Shown here piece by piece: positions 5,402 to 9,611 of a DNA stretch of 9,611 bases. A program made the position numbers and the translations under genes. Below the pieces are notes generated by a model. That model saw nothing but the letters and a program-made list of their open reading frames with translations. It was not told where the DNA came from and did not search any database. The stretch spans positions 1 through 9,611 of the forward strand of contig DDYO01000303.1 in assembly GCA_002348045.1 (NCBI GenBank), written 5' to 3'. The DNA is from Anaerolineales bacterium UBA2232. Lineage in GTDB: Bacteria; Chloroflexota; Anaerolineae; UBA2200. Every line of letters starts with the position of its first letter. The first letter of the stretch is position 1.

Positions 5402-8283
5402 GCTTCCACCCCTTCTGCCATCAACCTCTCCAGGTTGAAGCGGAAGACTCTGGACTGCCCGTTCGCTTTAAGCGGGCTGTCAGTGCACACTTTGTCCATG
5501 GTGGGCGGGAACTTGCCCATCGCCACAATGAACGCCTCGCTCGATGAGTAGTACGGCTCCAAGCCGGTACGCTTGCACCAAGTGAAATACTTCACAAACA
5601 TTTCCCGCATCCGCATCTCCATGTAGCCGTCGCGGACGATGTAATCCCGGCCCTCTTGCATGTAGTACTCAGACTCCGAATCCGCAGTGCGGGAGATAAG
5701 GGACAGGTCGTTGAACATCTTTCCGGCCTCTGACTGGGCCGACACATTGAGCTCTGCCTTGTGCTCGTGGATGGATCGCTTGAGCATCGCCATCGGCTCT
5801 TTGAACTCGTCGCCGAACACCGATGACAAGATGCCGTCAAGGTAGTTCAGGCCTTCCAGCACGATGGCCAGGTTGTAGACCTGACGGTCGTGCACTTGAC
5901 GGGGGAAGGACGCCCGGAGCTCGTCTCGGATTGGCGCCAGTGCGTTTCTGCGCGACTCCACGGTCTCCGTGAACGCGTACTTCAGGATGAGCCGGCCCAG
6001 CTCGCCCATGTGGTCCTGACCCTTGAGGGCCAAGTCCCACGCTGCCTTGCGGCCAATGGTGTCGGCGATGTTGAAAGCCACCGGCAGGCTGCGCTGCACG
6101 ATAGCTGTCTGCATCTCCTGGGCTTCGGCCAGATACACGATAGGGGTGCTGAACGTGAACTCGGTGATGTCCTTGAACGACGACGATGCGCTTGAGCTGC
6201 CCATCGCACCTGATGCACCCTTGCCTTGGTTGTAGGCAAGTCTGAAGGCCTGCATCAGGAAGTCTGTACGCACCGGACCCATCTCGGCGGGCTTGTACTC
6301 GTCGAGGATTAGCGGGATGCTGCAGGAGCCCGTCAGGCTTGCCTTCAGGGCGTACTGCGTGGTCACCGTGCCACAGGACTGCATCTTGGGCTCACGAGTG
6401 AACGTGTGCATGCGGCCCAGCAGTTGTGACGTCAAGGTCTTGCCGCTGCCGGCGGGGCCATTGGGGTGCAGTAGCGGGAACTGGCTGAACGCCTGCTGGT
6501 AGAACTGCTTGTGGAAGCAGCTGACGAACCAGCCCAACATTTGCGCGACCGTTGTTGGGGTGTTGATCGTGAGCACGGCGTGCAGCCAGGCTCGAGTTTC
6601 CGGTGTGTCCTTGATCGGCTCGGCCATATGCAGATCGGAGTCGAACAGGGCGTTCGTCACCATCTGCGGCTGATACGTGTACTCGGTCTCGCAATTTTTG
6701 AAGATTGCGCCGGGGGTTACCCAGACCACATCTTTCTTGATCTTGTCGAAAACACAGGGGTCTTGGAGGACTTCAAGTCCTTCTTTGTGGATTGCGTAAA
6801 TCACTTTATCTTCCTTGTTGGCTTTGCGTGTGAGGATCAACTTGACGGCGCCTGCCATCGTGTCTGACCCCGAGAAAATCCCGCCGTAAGCAGAGCAGTA
6901 CTGCGTGAGCGAGCTGCGTGAGACGAAGGCCTTGTCAGCTACCGTGTGCCTGCCGCAGGGGCGCTTGTCGCTGAAGATGTTGACCACCAGACCAAGGTTT
7001 GTGTGGTTGCCCCCACCGTCGCGCACCGCCTCCATCAGGTTTTGAGGCTTGGTCCAGCCGACGTTGGAGATCGACTTGGCGCCCTCCTGTGAAGGCTTGA
7101 ACACGCCCCTCATCTGAATCTTCAGGCCCTCTTCCAGTGCGCGGTTAGCGAAGTCAAGCTCTTCTTCCTGCTCCTTGGTGAGCTCGACTTCTTCACCGAC
7201 CTCGTCGTCTTCGTCATCCATCGACGCGCCGCTGGTCAGGCCTTTGCCGGGAGCATCCAGATCGCTGGAGGACTCGCCGGGGGCGATCAGCGAACGGATG
7301 CCGCCGTTGGAGTACGAGTAGCAGGGGTTGTCGTGGGTGTATTCCCACATGCGCCGCAGCTCCTCCTTGCGCTTGCGGGGTGAGCCGTAACGTGAGGAGT
7401 CGCCACTGTGGGTCTTGCACAGCCCGGTGGCGGCCTCGACGAGCTCGTCGGCCGTCTTCCCCAGCGCGTTGGCGGCGATGGCCAACTGCATGGACAGCTT
7501 CTGGAATCCAACGCCCGGGGCCAGGCCCTCGCCACGCATGATCTTCTCAATCGTGGGAGGGAACTCCCCCTTGAACTTCGCGAGCAGCTCGACGTCCCCA
7601 GAGGTCTTGGCGCGGCGCTTGAGCGCCTCACCCGTCTTCTCCACGAACTTCATGTACATGGCGCTCAGGTAGGTGCTGAGTTCTGGGTCGTCGCGTACCG
7701 GCTCTTTGCGAGGCTCAGCGCACAGCTCGACGTAGCTTTCCGGCGTGATGGCCAGGGCCTCGTCCAGCGTGAGTGGAACCTTGTAAGCCCCGTTGGCACG
7801 CTTGACGCCGCAAGTGCGCCACATGCGCCCGCGGCGCCCGGTGTACACCCGCAGGTCCAGCGTGTCGACAACCATCTCCATGGCCATCTCTCGGTAGACG
7901 TAGGGCAGGGCGAGGACGCCGGTTTTGGGCACCTTGGGCATGAACACCTCAGGCGGGATTTCCAGGTGGAAGCCCCGACCACCTGTGGCGTAGAGCCGCA
8001 GGCTTTTCAGGTTGACGCCGTTGTCTTCCAGGTTCACTAGGAACTTGTGGAAGTTGGAGATGGCCGATTCGATGTCCTGGGCGTCCCAGTCTGCATAAAA
8101 CGGCCCTGAGTAGCGCATGGCTGCGTACTCTTCCCGACCCCAGTTGTCGTCGGGAACAGAGTGAGCGTCAAGTACGGTCACGAAGGCCGGTTGACGCTCA
8201 GCTTGAACTTTCTCACGGTGATCAGAGAGTGCGTGAGCCCACGCATCTTCGCCACCAGCCACCTGGTACCAAAAATAGGACAT
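5383..8283 (-). CDS. Primase-helicase: AEP primase fused to a P-loop ATPase/helicase
   Basis: This 966-residue protein combines two enzymes. The N-terminal AEP primase shows YADWDAQD (D65, D67), GGRGFHLEIP (H106) and LDLRVYTGRRGRMWR (D143), the three catalytic blocks. Residues 245-335 form a helical segment with C289, H292 and C321, a possible metal site like those behind other AEP domains. A strongly acidic linker lies at 355-377. The C-terminal ATPase has Walker A GPAGSGKT (609-616), Walker B IPLILDE (D661, E662), a sensor-like block FSTPIVYLAE and R731 in VQRSLPVAF as a possible arginine finger. By family knowledge it lays primers and unwinds DNA at the fork. ATG has AGGA seven bases upstream; that site overlaps the stop of a possible small reading frame. 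A hairpin encloses its own stop. Helicase polarity cannot be told from sequence. Confidence 0.93.
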   Translation of the reverse strand: MSYFWYQVAGGEDAWAHALSDHREKVQAERQPAFVTVLDAHSVPDDNWGREEYAAMRYSGPFYADWDAQDIESAISNFHKFLVNLEDNGVNLKSLRLYATGGRGFHLEIPPEVFMPKVPKTGVLALPYVYREMAMEMVVDTLDLRVYTGRRGRMWRTCGVKRANGAYKVPLTLDEALAITPESYVELCAEPRKEPVRDDPELSTYLSAMYMKFVEKTGEALKRRAKTSGDVELLAKFKGEFPPTIEKIMRGEGLAPGVGFQKLSMQLAIAANALGKTADELVEAATGLCKTHSGDSSRYGSPRKRKEELRRMWEYTHDNPCYSYSNGGIRSLIAPGESSSDLDAPGKGLTSGASMDDEDDEVGEEVELTKEQEEELDFANRALEEGLKIQMRGVFKPSQEGAKSISNVGWTKPQNLMEAVRDGGGNHTNLGLVVNIFSDKRPCGRHTVADKAFVSRSSLTQYCSAYGGIFSGSDTMAGAVKLILTRKANKEDKVIYAIHKEGLEVLQDPCVFDKIKKDVVWVTPGAIFKNCETEYTYQPQMVTNALFDSDLHMAEPIKDTPETRAWLHAVLTINTPTTVAQMLGWFVSCFHKQFYQQAFSQFPLLHPNGPAGSGKTLTSQLLGRMHTFTREPKMQSCGTVTTQYALKASLTGSCSIPLILDEYKPAEMGPVRTDFLMQAFRLAYNQGKGASGAMGSSSASSSFKDITEFTFSTPIVYLAEAQEMQTAIVQRSLPVAFNIADTIGRKAAWDLALKGQDHMGELGRLILKYAFTETVESRRNALAPIRDELRASFPRQVHDRQVYNLAIVLEGLNYLDGILSSVFGDEFKEPMAMLKRSIHEHKAELNVSAQSEAGKMFNDLSLISRTADSESEYYMQEGRDYIVRDGYMEMRMREMFVKYFTWCKRTGLEPYYSSSEAFIVAMGKFPPTMDKVCTDSPLKANGQSRVFRFNLERLMAEGVEAFRTGK

Positions 8284-8292
8284 GTGAATGTC

Positions 8293-8421
8293 CTACTGAA
8301 CGGCACTGTTGGTGTGGGTTTTCTGGCCCATCCAGAACAGACGGGCGTGCTTAGCGGCCCGAAGGCCGCAGGAGGTGGAGGTTTCTTGAGCGCCTGCAGC
8401 GCTCAGGGTTTGGTTTGTCAT
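8293..8421 (-). CDS. Possible 42-residue small protein upstream of the primase-helicase
   Basis: An ATG at 8421 opens 42 codons ending in TAG nine bases before the primase-helicase ATG. The peptide begins MTNQTLSAAGAQETSTSCGL and ends with ARLFWMGQKTHTNSAVQ; I recognise no family. In favour: it fills an otherwise empty gap in a tightly packed operon, and the ribosome site of the next gene (AGGA) begins at its stop, as in coupled genes. Against: the only upstream purine run (AAGAAG) is 11 bases away, and two hairpins lie within it, so the stretch could be a structured leader. Treat as tentative. Confidence 0.35.
   Translation of the reverse strand: MTNQTLSAAGAQETSTSCGLRAAKHARLFWMGQKTHTNSAVQ
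8354..8369 (-). other. UUCG-capped hairpin in the primase-helicase leader
   Basis: The minus strand reads GCGGCC, loop TTCG, GGCCGC: a six-base perfect stem with the same tetraloop as the hairpin at 4432-4451. No T-run follows. It is more likely an RNA structure in the leader than a terminator. It also overlaps the possible small reading frame. Confidence 0.5.
8387..8405 (-). other. Second hairpin in the primase-helicase leader
   Basis: The minus strand reads TGAGCGC, loop TGCAG, GCGCTCA, a perfect seven-base stem. It lies 17 bases upstream of the UUCG hairpin in the direction of transcription, so the two make a tandem pair in the 183-base gap between genes. Confidence 0.5.
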
Positions 8422-8466
8422 AAAAGCCCAATCTTCTTATTTTTATAAGGGCACCGAGGGGACCGA

Positions 8467-8970
8467 TCAGTACGCTACACGCACTCCCGGAAACCTCTCT
8501 CGGAAATCATTAAATGTCGCACAGTACGTGTGACCCTCAATCTTTTCATCCCACCGACTTCGGGTTTTTACTAAGATTGCGTAATGAGGCGCGAATTCTA
8601 CGCCTTCTCCTGACTCCTTGCCTTTCCATTTGAAAATAAATTCCAAAGGCAGCTGCAGGAACAGGTCCCGCCCCCTCCATTTCGAGGGGACCATGCCAAT
8701 GTAGTAGACCCCCTGGCCCTCAGAGGATGCGGCCGCCATGGGTCCGCTTACCTGGTCTACAGTGAGGTGGCGCAGGGTGACGATGTCGAGGTTCGCAGGG
8801 ACCCCACCCTTGAGGGTGTACACCACGAGTACCCGGCCAGGAAACGCCGCCTCCTTGCCCACGAACTTGTACGATTGATACTCTGCGCGTAATGCGTCTG
8901 GCATTCTGTTCACGAGCTCTTGGCGGCTCTCCTTGTCATCCAGGAATCTGGACCCTCGCCTACTCTCCAT
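8467..8970 (-). CDS. Protein of unknown function between the helicase and primase genes
   Basis: This is a 167-residue protein with no family I recognise. The N-terminus is charged and helical (residues 1-40, ESRRGSRFLDDKESRQELV). The rest alternates likely strands and turns: RVLVVYTLKGG, LDIVTLRHL, GVYYIGMVPSKW, DLFLQLPLEFIFKWKG, HYAILVKTRSRW and GHTYCATFNDF. Trp, Arg and Lys recur in the second half, which would suit nucleic acid contact, but that is only an impression. The ATG has GAGGAG eight bases upstream and overlaps the end of the helicase gene by 11 bases. A gap of 45 bases follows before the possible small frame. No signal peptide or membrane segment. Confidence 0.8.
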   Translation of the reverse strand: MESRRGSRFLDDKESRQELVNRMPDALRAEYQSYKFVGKEAAFPGRVLVVYTLKGGVPANLDIVTLRHLTVDQVSGPMAAASSEGQGVYYIGMVPSKWRGRDLFLQLPLEFIFKWKGKESGEGVEFAPHYAILVKTRSRWDEKIEGHTYCATFNDFRERFPGVRVAY

Positions 8971-9611
8971 ACACAGAACTCCTCAAATTTTTGTAGCCGC
9001 CCTGCACGCGATTGGCGAGCTCGTCATTGTCCAGCAAATTGCGGAACATTCCAACCTGAACAGTACCAGTGGCTATGGCGACCCGGATGTGAACCGGGTC
9101 TCTCTGACCGTCCCGATCCAGCCGCGCCACAACCTGCTGGAAGGGTGTCGGCGTTGTTGGAGCCTCGACTACCAGCATGTCTGAGCATACGTGCTGCAGA
9201 CCGTCCACGCCAAAGCCTGCGCTGGAGGGCTGCAGCAGGATGATTCTGCAGTCGGGACGCTCGATAAACCGTCGGATCGCCTTCTGCTTGTCCCCCTTTG
9301 AAATTTCCCCGTAGACCGCGACGGCGCCGTATTTTGCCAGCACTCTGTGGAGATACCGGTTTGTCCGGATGAAGTGGGCGGCGATGACGAGCTTGCGCTC
9401 CCCGATTTCCTCGAGCACCTCTTCGACCATGTCAAGGACTGCGGGCGTCCGTGCGGGGTTTTCGTCGAACTCGCCCCAGTTGATTATCACCTGCTGCAGT
9501 GCCGACCTAAGTGCGCTGGCGGACATAGCGTCGATCTCCTTTCCGCCCTCAAATTCGACGAGGCGCTCCTCCGCGATGCGTCGGTACAGCTTCATGTGCT
9601 GCGGGTCAAGC
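8960..9611 (-). CDS. SNF2-type superfamily 2 helicase, C-terminal part; partial at right edge
   Basis: The frame is open to the window edge; 216 complete codons are visible, beginning LDPQHMKLYRR, a typical entry into the second helicase lobe of SNF2 proteins. Further on come ERKLVIAAHFIRTNRYLHRV (the region before motif V), SSAGFGVDGLQ (motif V), EAPTTPTPFQQ and VVARLDRDGQ (motif VI, with the conserved Arg residues and final GQ). Motif VI has Ala where the family usually has Gly (QxxGR). The family moves along duplex DNA using ATP; phage members are thought to act in replication start or fork remodelling. The Walker motifs and the true start lie beyond base 9611. The stop (TAG) overlaps the next gene by 11 bases. 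The internal ATG at 9595 is not the start. Confidence 0.92.
   Translation of the reverse strand, partial: LDPQHMKLYRRIAEERLVEFEGGKEIDAMSASALRSALQQVIINWGEFDENPARTPAVLDMVEEVLEEIGERKLVIAAHFIRTNRYLHRVLAKYGAVAVYGEISKGDKQKAIRRFIERPDCRIILLQPSSAGFGVDGLQHVCSDMLVVEAPTTPTPFQQVVARLDRDGQRDPVHIRVAIATGTVQVGMFRNLLDNDELANRVQGGYKNLRSSVYGE

Noticed and set aside
8422..8452. Possible promoter -10 (TATAAA-like) or terminator in the AT-rich stretch before the small frame
   Set aside because: No matching -35 element is present at normal spacing, and the GCCC/GGGC pairing is too short for a terminator, so I list it only as part of the structured gap.
1..9611. CRISPR arrays, tRNA or rRNA genes, insertion sequences, attachment sites
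   Set aside because: I saw no regularly spaced direct repeats, no tRNA-like cloverleaf, no transposase and no integrase. The only mobile element supported is the free-standing HNH endonuclease.

Overview
The window looks like part of the early or replication region of a double-stranded DNA tailed phage (or a prophage of one). Every supported gene is on the minus strand, tightly packed, with start and stop codons overlapping or a few bases apart. The products are replication enzymes, nucleotide-pool enzymes, a free-standing HNH endonuclease and small phage-type proteins. Base composition is GC-rich by eye, and Shine-Dalgarno sites are of the normal bacterial kind. The host is probably a proteobacterium, but nothing here fixes a genus. 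No structural, integrase or host housekeeping gene is present.

In the direction of transcription (from high to low coordinates) the order is as follows. (1) The C-terminal part of an SNF2-type superfamily 2 helicase, cut by the right edge. (2) A 167-residue protein of unknown function. (3) A 183-base gap holding a possible 42-residue reading frame and two GC-rich hairpins. (4) A 966-residue primase-helicase, with an archaeo-eukaryotic (AEP) primase at the front and a P-loop ATPase at the back. (5) A 285-residue protein with a disordered N-terminus, possibly DNA-binding. (6) A strong UUCG-capped hairpin. (7) An HNH-AP2 homing-type endonuclease. (8) A DEDDh 3'-5' exonuclease resembling exonuclease X. 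(9) A MazG/PRA-PH-like nucleotide pyrophosphohydrolase. (10) A small two-helix membrane protein. (11) A DUF5664 protein, of the dATP/dGTP diphosphohydrolase N-terminal family. (12) A DksA/TraR-like zinc finger protein. (13) A small winged-helix-like protein. (14) A family A DNA polymerase, cut by the left edge.

The polymerase is easy to miss. It starts with GTG, runs off the window, and is masked by a 339-codon open frame on the opposite strand. Translating the minus strand from base 1360 gives 453 uninterrupted codons with a complete 5'-3' exonuclease (FEN/PIN) domain followed by a 3'-5' exonuclease domain. This is the arrangement of bacterial DNA polymerase I; the polymerase domain must lie beyond base 1.

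Together the genes form most of a self-sufficient replication module: duplex remodelling or initiation (SNF2 helicase), priming and unwinding (AEP primase-helicase), a possible single-strand binder, synthesis with primer removal and proofreading (PolA), an additional exonuclease, and two enzymes likely to trim the nucleotide pool. The pairing of a MazG-like enzyme with a DUF5664 protein raises the question of non-standard nucleotide metabolism, but no gene that would establish this (for example purZ or datZ) lies in the window.
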